From Phoronis australis (Eukaryota > Phoronida > Phoronidae), in the NCBI GenBank assembly GCA_002633005.1, contig NMRA01000127.1, positions 692,438 to 756,437 on the forward strand: a stretch of DNA of 64,000 bases, in the 5' to 3' direction. How positions within the stretch are numbered: the first letter of the stretch is position 1; each line of letters begins with the position of its first letter. The translations under genes were made by a program, and so were the position numbers. Of this stretch, positions 1 through 10,629 are shown piece after piece. The notes beneath the pieces were generated by a model. That model made no database searches. It was not told the origin of the DNA and saw only the letters and a program-made list of their open reading frames with translations.

Positions 1-300
1 TTACGGGCGCCATTTTTGTAATTTCAAGATGGCTACCAATAAAATTAAAATTTCCAATTCATTGACCTCAGAACTGCAGGTGTAGCCATAAAAACTAACA
101 AACTAACATTCTCAGTGACCCAAGGGCGGATATATTGGGCAAAATCCATTTTACCGGCGCCATTTTTGAAAATCCAAGATGGCCGCCAAGATGGCCACCA
201 AAAATGGAATCATTTATTTTCTGATTCGTCATTCCATGAGGTTTCCAAAAATGTATAATTTCCATTTTCCCCAAAAAATTCCAACGAATGTCAAAATTTG
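1..300. repeat. dispersed repeat with motif spaced 150 bp
   Basis: The motif GGCGCCATTTTTG followed by AAT, a few variable bases and AAGATGGC occurs near 5-34 and again near 155-185, a spacing of 150 bp. A further copy of the AAGATGGCC core follows at about 190-200. The intervening AT-rich sequence shows no gene. This looks like part of a longer dispersed or tandem repeat that continues off the left edge. The family was not identified. Confidence 0.5.
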
Positions 301-844
301 GACATAGTGAATCTGACTACTATGTAAACAACGACATATTAATACTATAAACCGAAACGTCGATCAATATGTCATTGTTTGCATGTGAGCTGATTTTAAA
401 CTTCGTACTCATATTTTGGCCAAAAACAAATCTGATCAATATGGGTGATTATTCACAGGTGGAAGCATATCCTGACAGTAAGACCACGTATGACTCCGAA
501 ATCGAAGCCACCGCAAGTTGTCGACACACCAGTTGAATCAGCACTCTCTCACCGACACATGTATTCAACTTGAGGACGGGCAAATTTCACATTGGAAAAG
601 TACAGAGACTGACTTTCCACTGATGAATGTCATTAGCATCATTGGAGATGGAAAGTTCGAAAAGTTTAAGATCAAACTCCATACTTTTGTTCACAGTTCA
701 AGTTTTGCAGCTCAAACGATTGGAAAAAATCGACCAAAAAATAAATAAAAAACTTTCGCACTGTCGAAGTCCCGTGTAGAAAGATGCACAAGAACGATTC
801 AGTGAGACTTTCACAAACAAGCAATCGTCTATCTTATGATGTTT
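301..844. other. no recognisable gene; possibly decayed 5' LINE sequence
   Basis: An open frame at 518-748 begins at TTG, not ATG, and matches no family I know. The stretch lies directly before the LINE fragment in the same orientation, so it could be decayed upstream ORF2 sequence, but no endonuclease motif can be seen. Confidence 0.25.
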
Positions 845-2440
845 TTGTATCAATGATATCGCATCATAGTGATGCAGAACGTCATTGGAAAAATCCCTGA
901 AAAGATCATGGCGCAGAGAACCACCAAGTTCAATGAATCCTGGCTCCTCCAGGGAATGGGTAATTATCGACCAGGTAGCCTAGAGATTCATGATCCAGTG
1001 CAGCTTCTGCTTCAGATGAGATATGGCAAGGTTTTGAAAACAAAGAAAACACTCTACTCGTTGGCCTTGATCTAGAGGATGCTTACAAATCTGTTCAGCT
1101 TTCAAATCTTGCGGATGGCATGCTTCATCTTGGTATTCCTGCAACAGTATGATCAGCCGTGCTAACAGAGGGATCAACGCCCTTAGGGCTGCGGCAGGTC
1201 GGAAGGCGGAGGAAAGGTACCTCGTCATGTTGTATAAAGCTCTCCTCACTTCTGTCTTCGACTACGCTCTCCCCATAATCAACATCAGTGAAATCAAATC
1301 AACAGACTTGAGAGACTCCAAAACATTGGCCTTCGCGTCATCACTGGATGTACAAGATCGACTTCAGTCGCAGCATTACGCTACCTTGTCGGTGTTCCCA
1401 GCATTGCAGACAGACAGTCTGTGCTACTAGGTATTACTGCAGCCAAGGTTGTTCAAAGCCCTTTCCGTCATTTACACTGCCAAGTGAAGACTGCGCTTGA
1501 CAGATGCTTGAACCCCGCGTCCCTGCAACAGCAGCCTATGGACTTCGCCCTAGACCTTTCCGCAGTGCGTCCTACCAAAGACTCAGTTAGCGGGTGGTCG
1601 TGGACTGCCGTTGCTGTAAACGCAACCATGGGCCTCATCGGCAAACACATGATCGAACAAGATGCTGCTTGGCTGCCAGTACAAGAACTCGGTGAGAGAC
1701 CGAATGTCACCATCGCTTTCAACAGTGAAGCTCGGGAATGGCCTCCTAGAGAAGCCCAAACATTGTGCCTTCAGCAATGGTGTGATCTTGGCGGTATTAA
1801 TGCGGTCATTGTAGCAGCAGATGGATCCTTCGATGGTGCACCTAATAGTGCGGGATGGGGCTACCAAATACTGTGTGCCGTGACAACGTCATTGCGGAAG
1901 GTAGTGGCTGCCACCATGTATACACAGGTAGTACACGGATTTAGTTTGAGGCTATACAACGTGCCCTAACTAAACTATCTCACCTAGACCTGGAGAATCG
2001 CACCATTATCTTTGCCAGCGAGTCCATGGCAGTGTTGATGGAAGTTCAGTCTGGAAATCTCCCAGCCAACGGGGGTGTCTTCCGATCACGCCACCCTCAT
2101 CATACAGTGATCTGGTCTTTCGTACCTGGCCTGCACTCCGGTGTCTTGATTTATGAGCGTGCAGATTACCTCGCTGGCTCATGTTCCATCAACCAACCCC
2201 TCAGTCTGCTTATACCTGACTGATGTTAAGCTGCTGGCTCACCAAAGAACCCTCGATCGAGCAGATTTCGTCCCAACTGGCTAAGTTCAATGATGGTAGC
2301 CGACTGCCCGAAGCCGGTATTACTTAATACTATGCTGCTAAAAGTCACAAGAGCCGTGCTCGAGTGTTGTCAAATCAGATGCTGACAGGCAATGTCAGCC
2401 CTGGAGTTCTGCGCCTTCTGCTGTCACGGGGATGGTCTGG
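845..2440 (+). mobile_element. decayed LINE ORF2: reverse transcriptase, RNase H and C-terminal remnants
   Basis: Non-LTR retrotransposon remnant read in three shifting frames. At about 869-985 there is a G-K-IPEK...GNYRP stretch typical of the RT N-terminal part. At 1015-1149 there is the RT motif A region, with LVGLDLEDAYKSVQ and LGIPATV, ending in a stop. At 1149-1290 the sequence resumes in the post-palm region (RANRGINALR, ERYLVMLYKALL, FDYALP). It continues one frame over from 1307 (LERLQNIGLRVITGCT, LVGVPSIADRQSVLLG). RNase H follows: ADGSFDGAPNSAGWGY near 1807-1865, then after a frame change AIQRALTKL near 1951, and VPGLHSGV plus ERADYLAGS near 2125-2190. Further tail (LTDVKLLAHQRTLDRADF, then SRARVLSNQML) runs to about 2440. 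RT motifs B and C (the YADD box) are missing, so the copy has an internal deletion as well as frameshifts. It cannot move by itself. The RNase H suggests an I/Jockey-like group, but the clade is not certain. Confidence 0.85.
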
Positions 2441-5100
2441 GGGGTGGGGAATTAATGCAGCAACATATCCCCGTTAATCCTGTCCGTGACTGGTATAACA
2501 GGTATTACAGGCATTACAGTATATGAGGCATAACATAAGAAGCCTAGACTTCGACTTAGGCTAATCTCTATTATAGGATGAAAGGACTTCACTCTTTCTT
2601 TCTTGACATATAATTTTGAGTGCCACAAAATTGTTACCATTCGTAACTTCGTCACCCTCAGCCAAGAAAACAAAATCAAGATTTGGCCCCTAAAATTCAG
2701 ACAAAAACTTGTGCTTTTGAAAAAAGGAACCTATTTTTTCCAGCGAAAAATGAGAGTCTGTGGCTGACTACGATCTCGTTAAGTGTGACTTCAACACCGC
2801 GGTCGTTTCTATGTACAGCACAAGGCGGTAACAGATAACAATTCCCCGCAACCAAACTGCAGCAAGAATTTGATTTGGTTTTCGCTTTTGAAAACTCTTC
2901 TATAATACTTTAGAAGTATTAACATGGATTGGCGCAAAGCCAAGCAGTAGGCTTTTAATCGAACATCTACAAAAATAAAGTGTGGGCGCTTACGTGAGCA
3001 TGGGCGTTTACCCAAATATTACTGTGTAATGGCTAAATGTTTAACTCCGAAAAGCTGATTATCATGCCTAGTCTTAGTTGTTTTAATAAATGCAATTTAT
3101 ATTTTACAATTTGTGATGGTTTCGTTTGTAACTGGCCCCAAGGAAGGACAGCGTTATCACTGACTGGGATGTCGCTGAAAAGAAGCTAAGCCCGCCATCC
3201 GTCAGAGAGCCGAACTTTTTTAGACCATCTCCAGATGTCATCGGCCTCAGCTTGTCCCTAACTCAGGCTTGAAACAGTTGGCAGTATTACGTGCTACTCT
3301 GTTCATCGCTTCAAGTCACCCGCCTACATTATAACTATCCGTCAGTTCTTTCCGCGCCCGGAAATCGCATTTCCAGACCAATTCCAAGTGGCCTAAATCA
3401 AAAGTTACTGTAAACATGTACTGCAAGGCGTGAACTGATGTGGATCTGAGACATTTTTTAATGGATTGCTGGAGCTGATTTTGAAATGTGGTCTTCTGCT
3501 TGTCCAAAAGACGAGTGTTTGTCGGCCAATTTTTTTTTCTCGAGCGCGAACTCAAGTTTATCTTGCACTTTAATTCGAACTCAAGATAAGTGTTTATTAT
3601 TCTGTATTCGCGCAGATTAACGTCTAGTCCATGTTCGCACCAGTAGATTTGAGCTAAAAGTCTAATAAAATCTCGAGATTTCAAGTTCAGATTCAAACTA
3701 TTTACTAGGGGTAATCAAGTGCAAGCTAGCATCGGATAGAGATATACGTAAACCACAATATTCGTGCGAATGCCTTGGGGAATATTCCATAAACCACAAT
3801 ACCTGAAATTTTCATATGACTGATTTGGTCAACCAGCCATCTCTGATACATGATGTTTCGAAGTAGCCAAACTAGGACATTTTTCTAGGGTCTGTAGACT
3901 CGTAGTTGGGTCCAAAAAGATCTTGAAAACACTGTGGCACTTACTGACTACTGGAAGCCGGGTATTACTGTGTCTTCCCTTATGAAGCGGTGTTGTGCTA
4001 TACCTTATGGGATCCATATCTTTAATTCGCGTCAAAATACAAACGTTGAGAGATATTACTTTTCGGCATAATAATTCAGGATATTACCGACACAGAAAAG
4101 TCTCATGCAACTTTAGCGCGCACAATCACAAATGCGAAACAAAAATGCTTTGTTGTAACTATGGTTAATAATTCAGTAAACAAATCATCAAAAGGTTACG
4201 CATTCGGAAAACGTTTTTATGCCCTTCTTAATTGATTAATATTTCAGAAATCTGAAAATGACACCTCTGCCGAGAACGGAAATGAAATGCTGTCTACTGG
4301 CTTCAGTTACAAAGACATTTCAATTAATTTTTTTAATACGAAGTTTCCGTGATACCTTACACATGCACACACGTGTTTTTATATCCATGTCCTTGACATC
4401 CACCTCTCGCGCACAATGTACAGTCACAAAAACGTCTCCGAATTTACTTGCTAGTCACCAAAACTAGATTTTCCATTTTACAGTTAAAAATAAAACAACT
4501 TACCGTTAACCCAGTCCCTTCAAGGTTTAACTATCTGTTCAAAGAAAGTAACTAACAGCAGGTGCTCAGTTACAAACATGAAAAACTGCTGTTTGTATTG
4601 TTTAGATAACTTTTTGTTATCTTATTCAACTTTGCCTTATTCGTAGCGATTGCGTAACTTTTATTATTATCTTCAACTCGTGTGATAGCCTCATGTCACG
4701 GGATCGTCTTATCTTTTGAGGTTACCTGACTTATATGTTAAATTGAATCCTGTTTTGTAAGCTATGTTTTGTTAACTCTTTATATTCAAACCTCTAGCTC
4801 TAGAATAATTTTTGTAATGTTTACGAACACTTAACGTGCAATTTAAACTATTATTTGCATACCCTCTATAGCCAAATCTCTTGTTTAACCATTATTTTTT
4901 GAATATTTAGTGACAGATTATTACTTCCTCGCTCATCATTTTGAATTTATACTTTATTCAATTTTAAGTAACACTAAGTTGATGTTGAATTTTGAATTGA
5001 GGTAACGTCACGTTTTTGTTGATATTTACAATATTATTTTCCCGTTTCTCTTGTTCTATGATTTCAGCAGCCGTTTGTCAATAGGTGGCTAAGGCAAATT
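2441..5100. other. upstream DNA with no recognised gene
   Basis: No open frame here resembles a known protein. The longest, at 3316-3696 on the minus strand, begins at TTG and has no visible domain. The stretch is AT-rich with short T and A runs. The one recognisable item is a transposon-end remnant at 2982-3027, listed separately. Confidence 0.4.
2982..3027. repeat. solo terminal fragment of the 52-54.5 kb element family
   Basis: GTGGGCGCTTA, then GAGCATGGGCGTTTACCC, then a decayed A-T-rich end, matches in order the right terminus of the large element ending at 54461 (GGGCGGTTAACTGAGCATGGGCGTTTACCC, then GTTTACGGTA). Only this end was found here. It is read as a truncated old copy. Confidence 0.5.
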
Positions 5101-5573
5101 TCTCTCGATAGGTGTCAGGACTAATGCTAATCAGATGGGCAGTGTTTTTGTTGCTGAGAAGTCTCAATCGGGGCATATATTTTTACACGTGTTCCATATC
5201 TGGTGGTCACAGATACCCATGAGCTTTGTGTTTGGATGTTCAACTGATAATCGCACTCCAGAGGATCCGGGAATCGTTGATCAACGCCGCAGAGTCGACC
5301 GCATTCGTTCAATAATTTCTGCGCGATTTCTGATTGACGCACTTCATTTCACCAGTTCACCACTCATGACGGAGCGGAGAGGTCAGCGGAGTCGAAGCTG
5401 ATTACCAATTCAAATTAAATATACTACTATAAAGAGAAGCGTGTCTGCCAGTCAAGCTGGAGGCCAATCGTGAGCAAAAGCCTCCGCTGTATAGGAGAGC
5501 TCTGCGATCTTTGGGAGGGGGAGGAAGGTCCGTTGTCAAGAAACTCAGCCCGGCGAGTGTACGGCCGAGAAAG
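5101..5573 (+). promoter_or_regulatory. possible 5' UTR and promoter region of the PDE gene
   Basis: This stretch lies directly upstream of the PDE start codon. A TATAAAG at 5428-5434 sits about 140 bp before the ATG. A polypyrimidine tract ending in TTTCAG near 5061-5067 could equally be an acceptor for a 5' UTR exon. The reading frame of the PDE exon is open back to a TAA at 5430-5432 with no earlier in-frame ATG. The last 100 bp before the ATG are richer in G, C and CpG than the surroundings. Which of the two models is right cannot be told from sequence alone. Confidence 0.25.
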
Positions 5574-6293
5574 ATGTCCGCGGAACTGGACTTGGACCAG
5601 ACGCGCCGTGAGGAATATGACCGTGTCGAGCAGTGGCTGGATGACCACCCAGACTTCTCGCACGATTACTTTGCAAGAAAGGCAACTCGTACTATGGTGG
5701 ATGCCTGGTTGATTTCCCATGCACTGTCACAGTGCAGACTTGAAGTGAGTGGTACCCCTCACGAGCATTCTGGCTCGAATTCCAACTCCAGTTCACGCGC
5801 AAATTCTGGAGCTAATACCCCTGTGCGGAAAATATCTGCTCAGGAATTTGAAAAAGGGGGCACAATGAAACCCATGGTGTCTACTGTTGATGGGACACTA
5901 ACATTTTTAAGTGTGGACAATCTTAAGTTGGACACGCCTCCCAAAATCATCCGGAGACCAAGGAGTGAATTGAAAACATTGGATGAGCGCGAACTTTTGT
6001 ATGAGTTAGTGATGGACATATGCAATGATTTAGATGTTACAAGTTTGTGCCACAAAATTTTACAAAATGTCAGCATACTTGTTAATGCAGATCGCTGTTC
6101 GCTTTTTTTGGCCCGCGGAAAGAAAGGGGCATCTAATCGAACTTTGGTGAGTAAACTGTTTGACGTTCACAGCGAGTCTAACTTGGAAGACTGCTTGAGG
6201 AAAAGAGAGGAAATTCACATACCATGGGGAACAGGAATTATTGGATATGTAGCAGAGACGGGAATCCCTGTCAACATTGCTGATGCATATGAG
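5574..6293 (+). CDS. PDE11: PDE11/PDE5-family cyclic-nucleotide phosphodiesterase, first coding exon (N-terminus and GAF-A)
   Basis: This exon has 240 codons, from the ATG at 5574 (A at -3) to a phase-0 junction after GAG at 6291-6293, followed by the donor GTAAGC. The enzyme family hydrolyses cGMP and/or cAMP in the cytosol. Residues 20-45 (QWLDDHPDF, YFARKATRTMVDAW) are the conserved N-terminal segment of PDE5/PDE11. Residues 55-83 are Ser/Asn-rich linker. Residues 83-92 (PVRKISAQEF) resemble the PDE5 kinase-site motif around RKIS, with Ser88 as the equivalent serine. The GAF-A domain starts near 140: ELVMDICNDLDVTSLCHKIL, NADRCSLFL, LVSKLFDVH, IPWGTGIIGYVAE and VNIADAYE. LCHKILQNVSIL-NADR and LVSKLFDV favour PDE11, particularly the invertebrate form, over PDE5, but the N-terminal motifs are shared. 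The rest of GAF-A, GAF-B and the catalytic HD domain are absent, so the gene is partial here. No frameshift or stop disrupts the exon. Confidence 0.9.
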
Positions 6294-6299
6294 GTAAGC
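6294..6299 (+). other. splice donor of the PDE exon
   Basis: GAG|GTAAGC is a strong consensus donor. It falls exactly after the conserved DAYE of GAF-A, where the coding frame leaves the family pattern and meets a stop at 6348-6350. The continuation expected in the family (an acidic residue, R-F-N, then TGY-T) is not present directly downstream, which supports an intron here. Confidence 0.85.
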
Positions 6300-7190
6300 C
6301 TGGGGCTATCGTTTATCATAGAGACATGCTTATCTTGTCTGATGGCATGAGGGACACTTGTAAATTAGAGTAATGGATATCATGCCTGATAGCATAAATG
6401 ATCTTTTCAATTCATTTCAACTTGAATAGATCATGTTTTGCAGATCGCCTTCCGATGCGATGTTTTGCAGAATAATACAAATTTGTCACTTGGTAGTTAG
6501 CAAACAGAAATTGACTAATTTTGGTCTAAAGATGAAGCTCTCCAAAACAGACTTGGAAATTTTTGCTTTGTATTATCATTTTGGCTGAATGAATTGGATT
6601 TTTCTTGAGTCAATGACATAAAAACAGCGATTATTGAGTACAAGCTGCTAGTATACCTAGGCATCATTGTTTTTTGCTTTTTATTTATGAGCCTGGGGGT
6701 TTTTCTTAGACTGTGCCTGGGAGTCAGTACCAGGGCATGTTTCCTTGATTAGAGATTTGCACTGTCTCATGAGTTAATACAAGGGAGCTTTTATTTAATT
6801 ATTCAGGATGCGATGGTTAGCTGATGGAAATTCTGACCTGTTTTGTTGAACTTGGGGATCTTTGTCAGTTATTTTCTTGAACAATGTGGAAACTGAATTA
6901 TGATTTAAAACCTAAAAATTTTAAATTTTGAACAATGTGAGTGACTTTGAGAACCAGAGTGGTAATGCATTGTGCTTGTGTTTAGACAATTTTTAAAGGA
7001 CCCTTGTTTTTTTGTTTTGAAAAACAGTGAAGTCTTGTTTTTGTAAATGTAAAATTCTGCTTTTTCAGTTTTTCAAACTTTGTTTTGCTAGTTCATAATG
7101 ATAATTAACATAAAAATGATCTGGAAACTTCCTTAAGTTTTCCACTGAATCATGCATCAGCTGCATTTTACTGGCAACTTGTTGCACTGA
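6300..7190. other. intron-like DNA, nothing recognised
   Basis: AT-rich sequence with no ORF resembling a protein family and no clear repeat boundary. It is taken as the start of the PDE intron. Confidence 0.5.
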
Positions 7191-7194
7191 ACTC

Positions 7195-7450
7195 TCGAAA
7201 TCGCAAAATGAAACAGCGCCACAACTTCTCGAGTTTGTCAGCAGTAAAAGGATCGTCAAACTCTTTGTGGCTAGAATGTGCCAAATTTGATGGGTTATAG
7301 TCTTAATTTTTGGTATTAAAAAGTGAAAATATTAGAATTGTGGTGTTGTGTACTGAAATATGCAAATTCCACGGGTATTTGCTAATGGTGTGAAAGAAGT
7401 TGGGATCCCCGAATTCCGTCCTTTTTATGTTATCCCGTGTTCCGTGAACA
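7195..7450. repeat. dispersed repeat family F, copy 1
   Basis: It shares an ordered set of blocks with 12705-12960: an ACAGCGCCAC block, TTTGTGGC-AGAAT, a TTGATGG-TTAT block, ACTAGAATT/ATTAGAATT, TGAAA-ATGCAA, and a TGTGAAAG-AGT block. The two copies are diverged but in the same orientation. The class is unknown. Confidence 0.4.
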
Positions 7451-7621
7451 CTATTGGGGTATTTTTAGAATTTTTTGCACAAGTGTTTTACATGGGCACA
7501 CACACCCCAGCTTCATTTGCTTGCTCAGGCTGGTGTTCCTAAGTTGTGTGCGTGAGCTGTCTAAATTACATGCTGTGGTACATCTTTGGTTTATTCTTAG
7601 TAGTGACAGTTCATAGTCTAT

Positions 7622-7910
7622 AGGCCCTTTCACAGTCATTCAAATTTCTACGGGCCACTGTAACCTAGCCCAACACGGACACATTACTGGGCATATGGGG
7701 AGCTGAGTGTGTTCGGAGTGTGGTACTGACATTGAAACCCCTAAACACCTGGTGGAGTCTTGCCCAGCTTTTTATTGGCTGAAGAGCAACCTACTAGATA
7801 TCACTGTTACATGCCTACAACATATAGTGCATGGCAACAAATGGAAAAGTCTGTCAGTTTTCTTAAAGGAAACTGGCAGACTTGAAAACTTCCTTCACGG
7901 AGAACCATAA
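7622..7910 (+). mobile_element. LINE C-terminal fragment with Cys/His knuckle
   Basis: From about 7641 the frame reads VIQISTGHCNLAQHGH, ITGHMGS, a TGA at about 7702-7704, then VCSECGTDIETPKHL, ESCPAFYWLK, and on to a stop at 7908-7910. The TGH-N-L--H followed by C-x2-C-G-x3-ETP-HL-x3-C-PA is the C-terminal zinc-knuckle region of LINEs that carry RNase H. No upstream RT is present, so this is a 5'-truncated, dead insertion. The first 16 bp (7622-7637) instead match the end of the family A MITE, whose remainder resumes near 8021. Confidence 0.65.
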
Positions 7911-8020
7911 CGAGACTCTCGTGCTTTTAGCTGAAGTGTTTTGTGCAGTGGGCCCAACCATGAGGCCAGCACACATCTAATGCACCGGAAATGACATCAG
8001 GCCACTTACGCTTTTTTTCA

Positions 8021-8330
8021 TAATAACTCAACTCTGGTATATCCGGAGCGTCTACATAAACTGCAAAGTTAATTGAATCATTCATACCAGCTTTGGTTTT
8101 TAATGGCATTGAAGTAAACGGTAGGTGACGCTGTCATCATCGAAGTAATCGCAAGGTAGCGCTGATGCATGCCGGGCACGCTAAGATTTTTGTAATGGGA
8201 CAATTTGGGGAAATTTGTGTGTGCTAATTGACATAAAACTTATTTCTAATTTGATTGGTGGTTATTCAAGCAAACTGCAAGCAACTATTAGGGACGACAC
8301 TGCCCTTTAATTATTGATGATAGCAGTGGT
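8021..8330 (+). mobile_element. MITE family A, copy 1 (interrupted)
   Basis: From AACTCAACTCTGGT at about 8025 through GGTAGGTGACGCTG, a CATCGAAGTAATCGCAAGGTAG block, GCTAATTGAC and CACTGCCCTTTAATT, the sequence follows the intact copy at 43495-44008 in the same orientation. It stops before the right terminus. The left tip appears to be displaced to 7622-7637 by the LINE tail. Confidence 0.6.
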
Positions 8331-8770
8331 CCCTGAATTTATGGTATAAGGTCAAAATTCCCTCAGTAGGCTCTAGGATACACCCCCCCCCTCCCGTTTA
8401 CAGTGGAAAGTTAATTTTCTAATACTCAGTTTGCGGTTTGATTTAGGAGGAAGCGTGTGCAAATATAAGAAAGCCATTTGCAATTCCAACTGGACCCACT
8501 TGTGGAGGTGGTGCTATACTAAATTGATTTATTCTAAATCAATTCCTACGTTGTGAAATATGAACTTGTAAAATAAATGAATCTGTTTGACACGCGTGAG
8601 GGGATGACATATACTTAGGCATGTGTAGATCAAAGTTCCTGTCTCTACCTTTACCAAAAAACTTTAGAATACTTTCTATGATTAAAGAACAAAAATGTTA
8701 AAAGATCTGCCATGAAAACAATCAATTTACTCGCCATTAATAACTGGAAGGTGAAAGTGTACATGCACAG

Positions 8771-8896
8771 GATTCTTGCAGCAGACGAGATTCTTACAGC
8801 AGACAAGATTCTTGCAGCAGACAAGATTCTTGCAGCAGACGAGATTCTTGCAGCAGACGAGATTCTTACAGCAGACGAGATTCTTGCTGCAGACGT
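8771..8896. repeat. 18-bp minisatellite, 7 units
   Basis: Seven head-to-tail copies of GATTCTTGCAGCAGACGA with a few substitutions (G/A at the eighth and seventeenth bases). Because 18 is a multiple of three the array is open on the plus strand and would read ILAADE repeats, but the flanks give no sign of a gene. It is treated as non-coding. Confidence 0.9.
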
Positions 8897-8939
8897 GCAG
8901 CGTCTAAATCAATTTCACTTAAAGAACTTAGAAACCTAA

Positions 8940-9780
8940 GTTCAGTTGAAGAAGCAAAGTGTTTATTTAGACCACACATCGCTGTAAAATTTGTTTCAAC
9001 TTGTTTCACACTCAGATGGAATGTAGTTGATGGGTTTGCAAATTAATTCATTATTTGTTGACATCCTGTTATACTTGAAAATTTCGTTGCTAAAAGTGTT
9101 TGTCATCAAAAATCACTCAGTAGTAAATGCTGATCTCAGACTGTGTGACATGTGTAACAAAGACGCTTGATAAACGTGTTCTGTGCATGCGAATTTTATG
9201 AATGAATTTCTTTGCAGTGCTCTACAATATACAACCAACAGACATCTTTAATTTTTAATTTGTAGTGCTCTACTTATTCCAAAAATATTGAATGATAAAT
9301 TTGATTCTTTTGTAGAATTTAACTCTTCCCATTTTGTGTCCAAGAGTCCTCAGTAAAGCAAAAATGTCATTTTTTGAATTATTTGATGTATTTCAGTATC
9401 AACACAATGGCTTAGAAAACCTGCATGACTGTGGACATTGGACTTGCAACTACTGTCCAACCTTGAAATTTCCAAATTTTCACTTTAAACTCCCATGTTT
9501 CTTTTACTACCCATGCCCAATTTATATTTAATTAAAGGAGCCTATGTTTTTGTGAATGGTCATTTTTTTAGATCCAAAAAGTACACAAGTTGCTTACCTC
9601 TGCGTAACGATCAGTCAATTTCAGTGGAACCTTGGCTTATTTGAGCGGGAAAATACCTGCACTCTTGTGCTCTTTACTGAAGGAGATGTGAATTCTTTTT
9701 TTTACGTGCATTCAAATATTATTGCTCTCTTGTGCAAAAAACGTTGAAAGTACTGACATAAGCAGTGCGTGGCCAAGCTA
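8940..9780. other. intron-like DNA, nothing recognised
   Basis: AT-rich with no protein-like frame. The short frames at 9334-9531 and 9556-9747 lack any recognisable domain and have biased, low-complexity composition. Confidence 0.45.
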
Positions 9781-9784
9781 GCTC

Positions 9785-9900
9785 CTGTCACCAGGTGGCG
9801 AGACCGTCTTGTTCATGAGTTGGGTCACCTAGAGCTGCCAAAGAACATGCCATGGAAATGGATGATATTTCGTGAGTCTGCCAGAAAATCGTTGACGTAG
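9785..9900 (+). repeat. retroelement-like coding remnant, copy 1
   Basis: On the plus strand the frame around 9795-9870 reads RWRDRLVHELGHLELPKN then MPWKWM. An inverted copy at about 25440-25545 reads RWRDRLVHE, LELPNNMSWKLM. The two share most bases over roughly 75 bp. The RWRD start resembles the tails of some LINE ORF2 proteins, but I could not assign a family. It is short and has no upstream domain. Confidence 0.4.
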
Positions 9901-10234
9901 AGAAAATTTTGCAGAAAGGAAAGTAGACGAAGTTATCAAAAACAGAAATGGCATTGTTTTTGATTCGCACAGATATTACTGTCTGAAGAAACCACATGTG
10001 GTTACATATAAAGATAATCTGACTTGGATAATATACTGCAGGTTTATGAAGTAAATGGGTATTTGCAATGCTTGCAACCGGGTGAAAAGCTATGCCATGC
10101 CACTGAACTACTGTCATGCCCTTCTGGAGAGTAAACCCTGCATTATCTACAATTCATCAATGTTTATTTTTGACCAGCCTTCCTGCTGTAAAAATCGCCA
10201 GGTGTTAGGTCACATTTCCAAAATGTCATAGAGC

Positions 10235-10622
10235 CTGTTAACGGTGTGTTTACCAGTGGAGCGTTGATGCTGTGGTGCATTACGAATGGTCAACTTCTGT
10301 ACCATCAAAGTTATCTCCAGGGGCCGCTGTTATCATCAATAGTTAAAGGGCGGTGTCGTCGCTAGTAATTTCACCAATCGTATTAGAAATAAGCTTTATA
10401 TGAATCAGCACATGTAGGTGTTCCCAAATTGTCACATTAAAAAATCTTAGCGTACAAGCAATGCATCAGCACTAACCTTGCGATTACTTCGATGACAACA
10501 GCGCCACCTATAGTTTAGTTCAATGTCCGTTAATTAACCGAAGCAGGTGTAAACGGTTTAGTCAACTTTGTAATTAACGTGGACGCTCCACTCAGACTGG
10601 AGTTGAGTCAGCGTGCAAGGTA
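10235..10622 (-). mobile_element. MITE family A, copy 2 (inverted)
   Basis: Read on the minus strand this follows the family A order: an end with CTTGCACGCTGACTCAACTC, AGTCTGAGTGGAGCGTCCACG, then TTAATTAACGGACATTG, GCGCTGTTGTCATCGAAGTAAT, TGTGACAATTTGGGAAC, and the internal half to about 10235. The terminal GGCCCTTTCA is decayed here to CCTTGCA. It has no coding capacity. Confidence 0.65.
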
Positions 10623-10629
10623 TAGCATG

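Noticed and set aside
3316-3696. 126-codon minus-strand ORF
   Set aside because: It starts at TTG, has no domain and lies in AT-rich DNA with a T run; it looks like chance.
5511-5573. Upstream extension of the PDE frame beginning at TTG
   Set aside because: Nuclear animal genes rarely start at TTG. The first in-frame ATG is at 5574, has A at -3 and is followed at once by the conserved N-terminal segment.
5427-5720. Minus-strand and other-frame ORFs over the PDE exon
   Set aside because: They lie in the shadow of the PDE exon and have no known domain.
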